64,000 bases of DNA from an uncultured Clostridia bacterium (GTDB taxonomy: Bacteria > Bacillota > Clostridia > TANB77 > CAG-508), in the NCBI GenBank assembly GCA_934130355.1, contig CAKOXV010000006.1:1-64000 (forward strand). The letters are read 5' to 3'. The position numbers were made by a program, and so were the translations under genes. Under the pieces are notes generated by a model that did no database searches, had not been told where the DNA came from, and was given only the letters and a program-made list of their open reading frames with translations. Shown here one piece after another: positions 51,492 to 60,557 of this stretch; position 1 is the stretch's first letter; each line of letters opens with the position of its first letter.

Positions 51492-52383
51492 ATGTTTTTA
51501 AAATATATTGTAAAAAATAATAAATATCAAAATATAGACCAAGTTTTAAAACAGGAATTTAGAATTTCTGCCAGATTACTACACAAACTTATTGTTCAAA
51601 AACATGTTTTATTAAATAATTGTATTTCAGACACAAGACATCTTATTATTGAACGGGGATGTTATTACTGTTAATTTAGATTTTGAAGAAGAAAGTGATA
51701 ATATTGTTCCAACTAAAATGGATTTAAATATTATTTATGAAGATGAAGCATTATTAATTTTGAACAAACCGTCAGAAATAGCTGTTCATCCTTCTATTTC
51801 ACATTATGAAGACAGTCTTTCAAATGGTGTAAAATTTTATTTTGAACAGTGTAATCTAAAACGTAAAATTCGTCCTGTTAACAGACTTGATTTTAATACA
51901 TCTGGTTTAATTATTTTTGCTAAAAGCGAATATGTCCAAGAATCTTTGATTAAACAAATGAATGAACACACTTTTCAAAAGGAATATATTGCAATTGTTT
52001 CTGGTTCTTTCAGTAAAACCTCTGGAACCATTGATTTACCTATTGCACGCAAAAATAATAGTATTATAGAAAGATGTGTTTCTCCTGATGGACAAAAAGC
52101 TATTACAGAGTATTGTGTTTTAAAAACTTCTAACAATTATTCTGTTGTAAAGTGCTCTTTAAAAACAGGTCGTACCCATCAAATTCGTGTTCACATGTCT
52201 GCTATTGGGCATCCTTTACTTGGAGATACATTATATGGAGTTTCTTCTCCATTAATAAATAGACAAGCATTACATAGTTACAAAATTTGTTTTACTCATC
52301 CAATTTCAAATCAGGCCTTAGAATTTATTTGTGATTTACCACAAGATATGAAAAAATTAGAACCAGATATATCTCTGCAATAA
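51492..52383 (+). pseudogene. RluA-family pseudouridine synthase with frameshift
   Basis: The gene starts at the ATG at 51492 (AGAGGTAG upstream) and encodes an S4-like RNA-binding region (FRISARLLHKLIVQKHVLLN). At about 51640-51650 the reading frame changes by +1: the first frame stops at 51672-51674, and the second resumes with LNGDVITVNL and a complete catalytic domain to 52383. That domain has the catalytic Asp in PVNRLDFNTSGLIIFAKS, and the family block KTGRTHQIRVHM. Both halves align with a normal RluA protein when joined. It could be a pseudogene, a sequencing error, or a product of frameshifting. If the second part is made from an internal start it would lack the S4 region. Confidence 0.8.
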
Positions 52384-52406
52384 AGCAACATATATCTAGT
52401 TCTATT

Positions 52407-54290
52407 TTAGTGTTTAGCGTCCGCCACCGCCGCCTCCGGCCACCGGCCACCGCCTCCTCCGCCAGAGAAGCCACCACCTGCTCCGCTTCCTGATGAAGCT
52501 ACTGCAGAATATACTGAATTATTTATGCAATCCCCTATATTTACTGAGTCCATTATATGTATATATGAAGATGCATACATTGGTGAATTAATATCTGTAA
52601 TTTCTGGATAGATCACCTTTAGTTGTTTTAATACTTTTTCTGAAATTCCAAATGATGTTGCAAACACTAAGTATTTTTCCCATAAAGCTAATGCTGGTAC
52701 TTCCTTGTCTTTTAGCAATGAAAAGTCTTCCATATATTTTTTAAATGCTTCCCATTGTGTTTTTTCATCTATACCTTTTTGTGAAAAAACATTAACTCTA
52801 GCTGCCATCATTCCTAATATTATTGCATTTATAATTAATGTAATCATCAATCCAATTGGTATTAGTACTAATGATGCATTCATCTCTACAAAAAATATCA
52901 AAAGTGGAAGTGAGAAAAATGTCAATGCAACATACAGTATTGAAATACCTGAATATTTATTCATTTTATTAAAGTTTTCTTTATCATAATTTCCTTTTTG
53001 TATTTCTTCTTTTTCTATTATTTTTTCAAGTTTTTGGTTTAGTTTATCTATTTTAGATACATTTTTATTTAAATATTTTGTTATATCTTTTGTTGTTAAT
53101 TCTTTTCCTTCTCCAGCTACATCTTGTAAAAATTCTAATGTAAGTTTTTCATCTTCTTTCAATCCTGAACTATCTTTATCAAGTATTGTAATTTTTACAA
53201 GATTTGATTTTAGTTTTTTTCCTTCTTCAACAGTTTCTAAAGACACATATTTATTCAAACATAAATCAAGAATATTGGCTGAAAAACTTGAAGAAAATGA
53301 TTTATTTATTCCTCCTGACATTACAAATAAAGCTTCAGCTGGTGTAGCACCTTCATATGGTATTTCTCTAAAATATTCTAATTCTGTTGATGGCTTATAT
53401 TTCTTTTCCATATTACGTAATTTTAATATATTTCTATATATTTTATATACAAAAAATACTATTCCAAGTACTGTAATTCCAGCAATACAATATACCATAT
53501 TTTTTTGTCTTTGTCTTCTTGCATTTGCTTCATTTGCCCATTTTGTTTCTTCTTCTAAGACACTATTCAAAACATTATAATTATATTGTCTACCTGTTGA
53601 GTTTATCATATTACTTGGAAACAAACTTCTAACTTCTACATAAGTTCCACTTGAGAATTTATTTACTTCAAATTCAATTTTGTCTAGATCAGTTACATAA
53701 ATTTCTCCATTTAAATATTTAGTATGTCCCCATACCATAATATCTTCTTCACTTTCTGCTTTATATGGTAATTTTATTGTTCCTTTTACTTTTTCAGCAC
53801 TTACTTCAAAATCTTCTCCAATGAATTGCCAATAAAGTTCTGAATAATCATCATATTTAGCTATTGCATCAATTACCTTATATGATATTTGGTATTGTCT
53901 TATGCCTGAATCGTCGTCCATCCCAACTCCCCACGCAATTTCATACATTCCATTTGAATTGTCTAATGCATAATAACAATCTTTTGTTACATGATACATC
54001 TCTTGATATATTTGAGTAAAAGTTTTATTAGTTCCATCTGTTATCTCAGTAACTTCTACATCTGTTATTCCAGAATATTTCGTGTCATCTTTTGGAAATG
54101 TTTTAAATAATGTGTTTGTTTCTGAAATAGAAATATTCCATGTTTCAGTAACATTCATACTTCCATCTTCATTTATTTGTGCATCAAAATCTAGTTGATT
54201 TAATTCTAATGTTGCCTCTGCTTTTATACTACTGAATAATATTAAAACAAAAGCAAAAATAAATGTTAAAAATATTTTTTTATTTTTCAT
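52407..54290 (-). CDS. DUF2207 membrane protein with Gly-rich tail
   Basis: A 627-residue membrane protein of the DUF2207 type: signal peptide (about 1-26), an outside beta domain (about 30-245), a helix (about 265-283), a cytoplasmic region, two closely spaced helices (about 448-490), and a low-complexity Ser/Gly tail. The family normally ends in a long Gly run and Arg. Here the Gly run is interrupted and the frame ends in RWPEAAVADAKH, while the alternative frame across the same DNA reads GGGGGGR and stop. A GGTGGCC tandem at about 52440 suggests slippage. Function unknown. Confidence 0.82.
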   Translation of the reverse strand: MKNKKIFLTFIFAFVLILFSSIKAEATLELNQLDFDAQINEDGSMNVTETWNISISETNTLFKTFPKDDTKYSGITDVEVTEITDGTNKTFTQIYQEMYHVTKDCYYALDNSNGMYEIAWGVGMDDDSGIRQYQISYKVIDAIAKYDDYSELYWQFIGEDFEVSAEKVKGTIKLPYKAESEEDIMVWGHTKYLNGEIYVTDLDKIEFEVNKFSSGTYVEVRSLFPSNMINSTGRQYNYNVLNSVLEEETKWANEANARRQRQKNMVYCIAGITVLGIVFFVYKIYRNILKLRNMEKKYKPSTELEYFREIPYEGATPAEALFVMSGGINKSFSSSFSANILDLCLNKYVSLETVEEGKKLKSNLVKITILDKDSSGLKEDEKLTLEFLQDVAGEGKELTTKDITKYLNKNVSKIDKLNQKLEKIIEKEEIQKGNYDKENFNKMNKYSGISILYVALTFFSLPLLIFFVEMNASLVLIPIGLMITLIINAIILGMMAARVNVFSQKGIDEKTQWEAFKKYMEDFSLLKDKEVPALALWEKYLVFATSFGISEKVLKQLKVIYPEITDINSPMYASSYIHIMDSVNIGDCINNSVYSAVASSGSGAGGGFSGGGGGGRWPEAAVADAKH

Positions 54291-54351
54291 TTTTACCCTC
54301 CTATTTCTGTAAAAATTCTATCATACTATTTATTTATTTTCAATAGAAAAA

Positions 54352-54375
54352 AGACTGAACTAAAGAATTCAGTCT
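54352..54375 (-). terminator. Terminator of RNase P RNA
   Basis: AGACTGAA (54352-54359) pairs with TTCAGTCT (54368-54375), with a run of six T on the minus strand, about 20 bases beyond the rnpB 3' end. Confidence 0.75.
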
Positions 54376-54395
54376 ATTTTTTTATTTTGTTTTAT

Positions 54396-54741
54396 AAGTG
54401 AACCTGTAAGCCGGGTTCTGTCATCAAAAATAGTCATTTATCTAGGACATATATCACTATATGTCTCAAGCCACGCAATTCAGAAGCGCCGAGCAGACGT
54501 TATCCTTCTACTTAGGTGTTGCTCCAGATGGGGTTTACACTGACCCAGTATGTCACCATACCAGCGGTGAGCTCTTACCTCGCCTTTTCATCCTTACCTC
54601 CATAAGAGGCGGTTATTTTCTGTTGCACTTTCCTTAAGGTTTCCCTCACTAGACGTTATCTAGCATCTTTGCTCTATGGAGCCCGGACTTTCCTCTCGTA
54701 ATTCCTTTCGAAATTTACCAGCGACTATTTAATTCACTTGG
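54396..54741 (-). ncRNA. rnpB: RNase P RNA
   Basis: The catalytic RNA that trims tRNA 5' ends. On the minus strand it starts near 54741; the P1 helix pairs AAGTGAA (54739-54733) with TTCACTT at the 3' end (54402-54396). The conserved 5' block GAGGAAAGTCCGGGCTCC and the 3' block ACAGAACCCGGCTTACAGG are present, as are GAGGGAAACC-type and GTAAACCCC segments between. Length of about 346 bases is normal. Confidence 0.95.
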
Positions 54742-54778
54742 CATTTATTATAACATTTTTTTGTCTAATTGTAAATAT

Positions 54779-55366
54779 TTATTTAGTCATAATGTGAATG
54801 TTTTCAATTTTTGCATCTAACTCTCTAGAAATAATGTTTTGAATTTGTGCTATTTCATCTGTTTTGAGTTCTTTTGCTTCAATTATAACACTGATGCTTT
54901 CTGAATTTACAAAAATAACACAATTAGTAAATCCTTTTGTTGAAAGCAAATTTTCACATATTAATATTGCATTTTTTTCTTTATTTAATTTTGATATTTC
55001 TTGTGTTACTATTGTCTTTTGTTCTTCTGATACATTTGAATTATTTAAAATTCCTTGATATGTTTCTAATGTTTGTGAATACATTGTATCTCTAGAAAGC
55101 TTTGCTTCTTGAAAATAGTCATCCTTTTTTGTCTCTACTGTAGTTGTTACTTCATTATTATTCACAAGCCTAGCATCTCCGAGTGTTTCATCACTTCTAT
55201 CTTGTTCATCAGTTTCATTTTGTTTTTCTGTATCATTCTGTCCCATGCTAACAGTTTCCAATGTTTTTGATTCATTTGATATGTAATTCCAATATCCTGC
55301 TGTTACTAGCATTAATGCTAAAACATAAACTATAACAGAACCTTTTTTTATTTTCAATCTCTTCAC
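54779..55366 (-). CDS. spoIIIAH: Stage III sporulation protein AH
   Basis: Mother-cell membrane protein whose outer domain meets forespore SpoIIQ and forms part of the feeding-tube channel. A helix (about 11-28) leads to a Glu/Asp-rich linker and a ring-building domain (about 90-190; DDYFQEAKLSRDTMYSQTLE, EEQKTIVTQEISKLN). The length of 195 is typical. Last gene of the spoIIIA operon, four bases after spoIIIAG. No terminator is evident before rnpB. Confidence 0.93.
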   Translation of the reverse strand: MKRLKIKKGSVIVYVLALMLVTAGYWNYISNESKTLETVSMGQNDTEKQNETDEQDRSDETLGDARLVNNNEVTTTVETKKDDYFQEAKLSRDTMYSQTLETYQGILNNSNVSEEQKTIVTQEISKLNKEKNAILICENLLSTKGFTNCVIFVNSESISVIIEAKELKTDEIAQIQNIISRELDAKIENIHIMTK

Positions 55367-55370
55367 CTCC

Positions 55371-55961
55371 TTATTTTGAGTTCATTTCAAAAACTTGAAT
55401 TTTATGTACTGCTAATCCTGTAACAGCTTCTACTGCACTTACAATAGATGCTTTAACATTAGCATTTCCGGCTCCTTTCGCTGTCACAATTGCACCTTCT
55501 ATTACAGGCATAATTACTTTTTCTGTAATTGGCTTATTTTCTCCATTTTCATCAGTGTATGCAATTTCTTTTTTATTTTCTGTTTCCTTTACATCTTTGC
55601 TTACACCATCTTTGTCATTTTCTTTTGTTGTACTTTCTGAAACAGTTTCATTATACATTGCAACAACAGTACTACTTTCAGAATATTTAATTAAAACTTT
55701 TACTTTTCCAACCCCATTAATACTTGATAAAATATCTTCAAGTCTTTCTTCTAAATTATCTTGTTTGTCTGAAGAAGTTGTTTGTGCAAGCACTTTTGAA
55801 GAATCTAATGAATTGTTGTTTTTTTCCTTTTTATCACCTGTCCACATATTGTTTATTATCAATACTGTTACTATTAATATTATAATAAACACAACAATAT
55901 TCTCAATTTGTTTCTTTTTATCTTTTCCTTCTTCACTCTTTTTAAAAATTTCCTTTAACAT
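55371..55961 (-). CDS. spoIIIAG: Stage III sporulation protein AG
   Basis: A secretin-like ring protein of the mother-cell/forespore channel. One membrane helix (about 22-42), then a ring-building domain with LEERLEDILSSINGVGKVKVLIKY, VIEGAIVTAKGAGNANVKASIVSAVEAVTGL, and the end VHKIQVFEMN. The usual length (196). It is 12 bases after spoIIIAF and closely linked to spoIIIAH. Confidence 0.93.
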   Translation of the reverse strand: MLKEIFKKSEEGKDKKKQIENIVVFIIILIVTVLIINNMWTGDKKEKNNNSLDSSKVLAQTTSSDKQDNLEERLEDILSSINGVGKVKVLIKYSESSTVVAMYNETVSESTTKENDKDGVSKDVKETENKKEIAYTDENGENKPITEKVIMPVIEGAIVTAKGAGNANVKASIVSAVEAVTGLAVHKIQVFEMNSK

Positions 55962-55973
55962 ATTGCCTCCATA

Positions 55974-56465
55974 TTATTTTATTATTATTTTGCTTTCTTC
56001 AATTTCAAAATCTGCTGCAAGTTCTTTTCTTACTTGTATAAGTGAATTTTCATTATTAGCTGGTTTAATTTTAACTGTTATAGAATGAATTCCTGCATTT
56101 TTCTTAGTCGTATCTAGAACTGCATTAATATCACATTTCACCACCTCAAAACCATTATCTTTGAATTTTGCTATTACCGTATTTTCTAATTCTTTTAAAT
56201 ATATTTTTTCTAGTCTTTGATCCATAGATGTTTGATCTAATTCATAACTTGTTTTAGTTTCATAATTTTCTATATTATATTTTTCAATTGAAAAAAGTTC
56301 TTTGTTTTTTATGACTGGTGAAATTATGTTAAATAATATATATATTCCAACCACCATAAGTATGTATTTTTTATTTTTATTTTGAGGTAATATTAATTCT
56401 ATAATTGTTGCTATAATTACTGCTAGTACTATTTGTTCAGCCCATGAACTTATAAAATTTATCAT
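55974..56465 (-). CDS. spoIIIAF: Stage III sporulation protein AF
   Basis: A 163-residue protein with two membrane helices (about 5-25, 33-52; ILPQNKNKKYILMVVGIYILFNIISPV) and a soluble ring-building-like end (about 100-163). It is part of the SpoIIIA channel. Its ATG overlaps the TGA of the displaced spoIIIAE end (ATGA at 56462-56465), the coupling expected if the last spoIIIAE segment belonged to AE. Confidence 0.9.
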   Translation of the reverse strand: MINFISSWAEQIVLAVIIATIIELILPQNKNKKYILMVVGIYILFNIISPVIKNKELFSIEKYNIENYETKTSYELDQTSMDQRLEKIYLKELENTVIAKFKDNGFEVVKCDINAVLDTTKKNAGIHSITVKIKPANNENSLIQVRKELAADFEIEESKIIIK

Positions 56466-56584
56466 CTATACATCATCCCACTATTTGATATTTTTATCAC
56501 CATTGTTACTCCTATAATAAGTAACACTGATAAACTACACAAAATTGCAAAAAGCAATTTAAATATTCCGTCCCATTTCTTCAA
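56462..56584 (-). pseudogene. Displaced 3' end of spoIIIAE (frame +1)
   Basis: A 40-codon segment, open in the +1 frame relative to the spoIIIAE stop, encodes a membrane helix (LLFAILCSLSVLLIIGVTM) and ends NSGMMYR. This is what I recall as the normal C-terminus of clostridial SpoIIIAE. It ends at a TGA that overlaps the spoIIIAF ATG by four bases. With a one-base correction near 56574-56585 (the AAA of GAAGAAATGGG) the two parts would join into one protein of about 383 residues. No ribosome site precedes this segment, so it is unlikely to be a separate small gene. Confidence 0.75.
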
Positions 56585-57605
56585 GAAGTTTAACTATTTT
56601 TTCATCTGCAACAGGCTGAATCACTGCAGAAGCCAAATTGTAGATTATACTTAATGTTCCAATTTTTATTATCGGCATAACACATATTCCTAGTACAACT
56701 ATAACTCCTACTAGTCCTACTGCATTTTTTAAGATTACACCACATCCAAGTACACTATCTACAACGTCTCCTAACACTTTTCCAACAACAGGAATAACAC
56801 TTGAAACTGCTGCTTTGGCTGTTTTAGCAGTTATTCCATCAACACTACTACTTAGTGTTCCTTCTAGTGATACAACACCTACAAATATTGTTAACGAAAC
56901 TCCTAAAAACCATACAACTCCTGACTTTAAAAATTGAGATAATTTATTTAATTGTATTTTATTCGAAATTTTTGATATTATAGAAAATACTACTATTATC
57001 AATACTATTGGTATTAATATATTTACAATTGTGTTTCCTATAAAATTACATATAAATAATATTATTGGCTGCAATAATGTACTTGTAGCTATATTACCTG
57101 TATATACCATAAGTGTTAAAAGTAAAGGTATTAGTACATTTATAAAACCTACTAAATCTTCTGCTGTTTTTCTTACAATTCCTATTACTTCTGTAAAATT
57201 TGACATTATTAATGTGACTATTAAAATATATTGAACAAAGTAAACTATTTGAGATATATTTGTATTTTCTAAATTGTCTGTTATTGACTTTAATATTCCG
57301 TGTATTACTATTATGACTAAAATACTTATTAATATTTTTAAATTTGCTGTTATTTCTTTTCCAAATAATCGTAAAATTTTTTGATATATTGTTTTATTGT
57401 TAACTTTTCCTTGAATAGCTTGATTTAAAACTTCACCTAAAGAAATTTCTCCAAAACTATCTCCTACATATCCTTCTGCTTCTTTTATAAATTCTTTTAT
57501 ATTAAACTTTTCTTGTGTTGATGTCATTATTTCTTCTGTTTCTGCATATACATGATAAGGCCATAATAATATTATTAAAATAAATACTAAAATTATTTTT
57601 TTCAT
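56559..57605 (-). CDS. spoIIIAE: Stage III sporulation protein AE, C-terminus frameshifted
   Basis: The largest channel-operon membrane protein: signal peptide (about 1-21), a periplasmic-like N-domain, then at least six helices. Recognisable blocks are SLGEVLNQAIQGK, GKEITANLKILISILVI, VSLEGTLSSSVDGITAKTAKAAVSSVIPVVGKVLGDVVDSVLG. The frame ends at MGRNI after 348 residues, without the last helix usual for the family; that helix is encoded in the +1 frame directly downstream (56462-56584). It is 19 bases after spoIIIAD. Confidence 0.9.
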   Translation of the reverse strand: MKKIILVFILIILLWPYHVYAETEEIMTSTQEKFNIKEFIKEAEGYVGDSFGEISLGEVLNQAIQGKVNNKTIYQKILRLFGKEITANLKILISILVIIVIHGILKSITDNLENTNISQIVYFVQYILIVTLIMSNFTEVIGIVRKTAEDLVGFINVLIPLLLTLMVYTGNIATSTLLQPIILFICNFIGNTIVNILIPIVLIIVVFSIISKISNKIQLNKLSQFLKSGVVWFLGVSLTIFVGVVSLEGTLSSSVDGITAKTAKAAVSSVIPVVGKVLGDVVDSVLGCGVILKNAVGLVGVIVVLGICVMPIIKIGTLSIIYNLASAVIQPVADEKIVKLLEEMGRNI

Positions 57606-57624
57606 ATTAAACCTTTCTCTGTGG

Positions 57625-58023
57625 TTATGGCAAAATTTCTATAATAAGTTCTAATAAACTTGAAATTATAGGAATTGACATTGCTATAATAATAACTTTA
57701 CTACCAATTTCTATTTTAGTTCCAATTGCTTTTTCTCCTGCATCTGTGCATATACTAACAGCAAATTCAGTTATAATTGCTATTCCAGTAATTTTCAATA
57801 AAATTCCTAAAAATTGACTATTAATGTATGTTTTATCAGATATTGCTTTAAGCAAGTTTATTATTCCTGAAAATTTTTGTATTGTCAGGCCTAATATCAA
57901 TGCTCCTGCAATAATTGAAACATATATTGCATATTCAGGCCTATATTGCTTTAAAATAATTGCAATAACTAATGCTATTATTCCTATTCCAACAATTTTG
58001 ATAATTTCATCCATATAAATCAC
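57625..58023 (-). CDS. spoIIIAD: Stage III sporulation protein AD
   Basis: A 132-residue protein with four helices, related to AC and co-conserved with it (IVGIGIIALVIAIILKQYRPEYAIYVSI, AVSICTDAGEKAIGTKIEIGSKVIIIAMSIPIISSLLELI). Membrane base of the channel complex. It is 15 bases after spoIIIAC. Confidence 0.93.
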   Translation of the reverse strand: MIYMDEIIKIVGIGIIALVIAIILKQYRPEYAIYVSIIAGALILGLTIQKFSGIINLLKAISDKTYINSQFLGILLKITGIAIITEFAVSICTDAGEKAIGTKIEIGSKVIIIAMSIPIISSLLELIIEILP

Positions 58024-58038
58024 ATTCCTTCATTTATT

Positions 58039-58233
58039 TTATAAATTGAATAATGTTCTAACCGTTTGGAATAATGAGCTTATTTCTTGTATAACCATTG
58101 ATAATACTATAACTAGTCCTGCAAGAGTTGTCATCATTGCTTGGTCTTCTCTTCCTGCTCTTACTAAAACTTGATGTAGAACTGCCACTAATATTCCTAT
58201 TGCTGCAATCTTAAATAATAAATTAATATCCAT
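58039..58233 (-). CDS. spoIIIAC: Stage III sporulation protein AC
   Basis: A 64-residue two-helix protein (LLFKIAAIGILVAVLHQVLVRAGREDQAMMTTLAGLVIVLSMV). The GREDQA turn is typical for AC. It lies between AB and AD in the normal order. Confidence 0.93.
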   Translation of the reverse strand: MDINLLFKIAAIGILVAVLHQVLVRAGREDQAMMTTLAGLVIVLSMVIQEISSLFQTVRTLFNL

Positions 58234-58263
58234 ACACTTTTCCTTTCTTGTTTTATTATTATA

Positions 58264-58788
58264 CTAAAACAAAATGATAACAAAAATTAATCCAATAGTA
58301 ATTCCTAGAGTTTTATACATTTTTTGTTCTTTCTTTTTGGCTTCTTCTGCCTTTTCTATCTGCATATTAAGAAAATTTTCTGTAACCTCAATTTCACTTA
58401 TTTGTCCTTCAACATCAGTTTGTCCAAGTAATTTACCTAATTTTTTTAAAATGTCTTTATCTTCTTGATTTATACTAATATCTGCATTTTGTATGCAGTT
58501 TTCCCAAACTTCTCTAGTTTGAAAATATGTTATTTGATTTGCCATCTGTCCAAAAATTTTTTCAACATTAGTTTCATTTTTATTAGCTATTTCTTTGAAT
58601 ATCTCTGCTAATGGCTGATATGTAAATTTAATTTTTGTCTTAATTATGTTCAAAATGTTTTTAAACTCTTTTAATTCGACTACTCGGTTTTCATATATTT
58701 TAGAAATAGTGAGTCCTATAGCTGTTGAAAGTCCAAAAATCACAGCTAATAAAATATATTTAATTGTTTTCATTATAAAAATATGCAT
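58264..58788 (-). CDS. spoIIIAB: Stage III sporulation protein AB
   Basis: A 174-residue protein with an N-terminal helix (about 8-27), a soluble helical middle related to type II secretion GspF (LKEFKNILNIIKTKIKFTYQPLAEIFKEIA), and a C-terminal helix (about 153-173). The ATG at 58788 is chosen for GAGGTG seven bases upstream; it overlaps spoIIIAA by 16 bases, so the two are coupled. Confidence 0.93.
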   Translation of the reverse strand: MHIFIMKTIKYILLAVIFGLSTAIGLTISKIYENRVVELKEFKNILNIIKTKIKFTYQPLAEIFKEIANKNETNVEKIFGQMANQITYFQTREVWENCIQNADISINQEDKDILKKLGKLLGQTDVEGQISEIEVTENFLNMQIEKAEEAKKKEQKMYKTLGITIGLIFVIILF

Positions 58789-59672
58789 TGAGTTTCACCT
58801 CTTTTCTCAGTGTTCAACAAAATAAGTCTTTCAAATATGTGTTTATCTAATAAACTTGAAAGTTCTGTATTTCTGCATATTTCATCAATATCTTTTCCAT
58901 GTGCAGTAAAAATCCCTTTTACTCCTGAACACATTGCATAATCTATTGCTTTTACATCTTCTATATTTCCTATTTCATCACAAGCAATAACATCTGGGCA
59001 CATAGAACGTACTAATATTCTCATTGCTTGTGGCTTGGGCATATTATCTATTACATCTGTTCTAATCCCTATATCATTTTGAGGTATTCCTTTATACATA
59101 GCTGCAAGTTCTCCTCTTTCATCTGCAACTCCAACTGTCTTTCCTTTAAATCCTATTTCTCCTATTCCATTACTTATATTTCTTATAATATCTCTTAATA
59201 ATGTTGTTTTCCCTGAACCAGGTGGTGAAACAATTAATGTATTAAATACTTCTCCTTTTGGTAGGTCTATTATATCTCTCATAATTCTGTTGCTACATCC
59301 AATCTGTTGCCTTGCTATTCTAAAATTCAAACTTGATATGTAATTTATATTTATAACTTGTCCATTATTTATGACTGCACTTCCCACAATGCCAACTCTA
59401 TTTCCGCCTCTTATAGTTATATATCCATCACATATTTGTCTTGTATATGAATATACAGAGTTTTCACATATTCTTTCAAAAGCCTGTAAAAGTTCCTGTT
59501 GTTTAACTATATAATCAATTTTTATAGTTTCTGTTCCTACTTTTAGCATAAGAGGTTTAGAACTTCTTAATCTTATTTCTTCTATTTGCAGTCTTTGTGT
59601 ATTAAGTAATTGTTCTATTTGATTTTTTATTGTTATTGGTAAATATTCTAAAACTACTTCTAATCCTGACAT
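58773..59672 (-). CDS. spoIIIAA: Stage III sporulation protein AA (channel ATPase)
   Basis: The secretion-type ATPase of the channel. After an N-terminal region (about 1-140, with EYLPITIKNQIEQLL, ICDGYITIRGGNRVGIVGSA) comes Walker A PPGSGKTTLLRDII and an acidic Walker B in CPDVIACDEIGN. I use the ATG at 59672, which has AAGGAG five bases upstream; an ATG at 59717 in frame has none. First gene of the spoIIIAA-AH operon. I cannot recognise a sigma-E promoter in the 117 bases to yebC. Confidence 0.93.
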   Translation of the reverse strand: MSGLEVVLEYLPITIKNQIEQLLNTQRLQIEEIRLRSSKPLMLKVGTETIKIDYIVKQQELLQAFERICENSVYSYTRQICDGYITIRGGNRVGIVGSAVINNGQVININYISSLNFRIARQQIGCSNRIMRDIIDLPKGEVFNTLIVSPPGSGKTTLLRDIIRNISNGIGEIGFKGKTVGVADERGELAAMYKGIPQNDIGIRTDVIDNMPKPQAMRILVRSMCPDVIACDEIGNIEDVKAIDYAMCSGVKGIFTAHGKDIDEICRNTELSSLLDKHIFERLILLNTEKRGETQCIFL

Positions 59673-59728
59673 CTTATCTCCTTGTGAGTGTTTTTGTGTT
59701 TTGTCTTTAAACTTCATGTTTAGAGCTT

Positions 59729-59764
59729 AAAAAAGAGCATATATTATATATATATGCTCTTTTT
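59729..59764 (-). terminator. Terminator after yebC
   Basis: AAAAAAGAGCATATA (59729-59743) pairs with TATATGCTCTTTT (59751-59764); the T run follows on the minus strand. It separates yebC from spoIIIAA. Confidence 0.7.
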
Positions 59765-59789
59765 ATATATTTTAGAACTATTTTTAATT

Positions 59790-60515
59790 TTATTCTTCCC
59801 AGTTATGATATACATCCATTACATCATCTAGTTCTTCAAGTCTTTCAATTAATCTTTCCATTTTTTCTTGTGCAGTTTCATCAAGTGCTACTGTTGTTGT
59901 TGGAACCATTTGAACATCTGCTTCTAAGAATGTTAATCCTGCTTCTTCTAATTTTTCTCTTACTGATGTAAATTCTGATGGCTCTGTTGTTATTTCATAT
60001 ATTTCATCTGTTGCCTCAAAGTCTTCTGCTCCTGCTTCTAATGCTAACATCATTAATTCTTCTTCAGGCATTGTTGTTGCTTCTTTTTCAATTACTATAA
60101 CACCTTTTTTATTGAACATATATGATACACATCCTGTTGTTCCTAGGTTTCCTCCAGCTTTATCAAATACATGTCTTACATCTGATGCTGTTCTGTTTCT
60201 ATTGTCTGTGTTTGCATTTACTATTACAGCAACTCCGTTTGGTCCATATCCCTCATATACTACTTCTTCATATACTGAAGTACTTCCTTCTCCTGATGCT
60301 TTTTTTATTGCATTGTTTATTGTGTCATTTGGCATATTAGCTGCCTTACATTTTGCTATTACATCTTTTAATTTTGAGTTTCCTGATGGATCTGGTCCAC
60401 CTTGTTTTACTGCTATTAATAATTCTCTTCCTAACTTTGTAAATACTTTTCCTCTTGCTGCATCTGCTTTACCTTTTTTTGCTTGTATGTTATGCCATTT
60501 GCTATGTCCTGACAT
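59790..60515 (-). CDS. yebC: YebC/PmpR-family protein
   Basis: A 241-residue protein starting MSGHSKWHNIQAKKGKADAARGKVF, the family hallmark, with YEGYGPNGVAVIV and GCVSYMFNKKGVI. Long annotated as a transcriptional regulator, YebC-type proteins have more recently been linked to relief of ribosome stalling at proline runs. AGGAGA precedes the ATG at 60515. Flanked by the MMPL gene and by the terminator at 59729. Confidence 0.93.
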   Translation of the reverse strand: MSGHSKWHNIQAKKGKADAARGKVFTKLGRELLIAVKQGGPDPSGNSKLKDVIAKCKAANMPNDTINNAIKKASGEGSTSVYEEVVYEGYGPNGVAVIVNANTDNRNRTASDVRHVFDKAGGNLGTTGCVSYMFNKKGVIVIEKEATTMPEEELMMLALEAGAEDFEATDEIYEITTEPSEFTSVREKLEEAGLTFLEADVQMVPTTTVALDETAQEKMERLIERLEELDDVMDVYHNWEE

Positions 60516-60557
60516 GTTTTCACTCTCCTTTATTTATTAAAAATTTTAACTACTTTT

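Noticed and set aside
56462..56584. Separate small membrane-protein gene between spoIIIAE and spoIIIAF
   Set aside because: It has only a TTG start without ribosome site, and its sequence matches the expected SpoIIIAE C-terminus.
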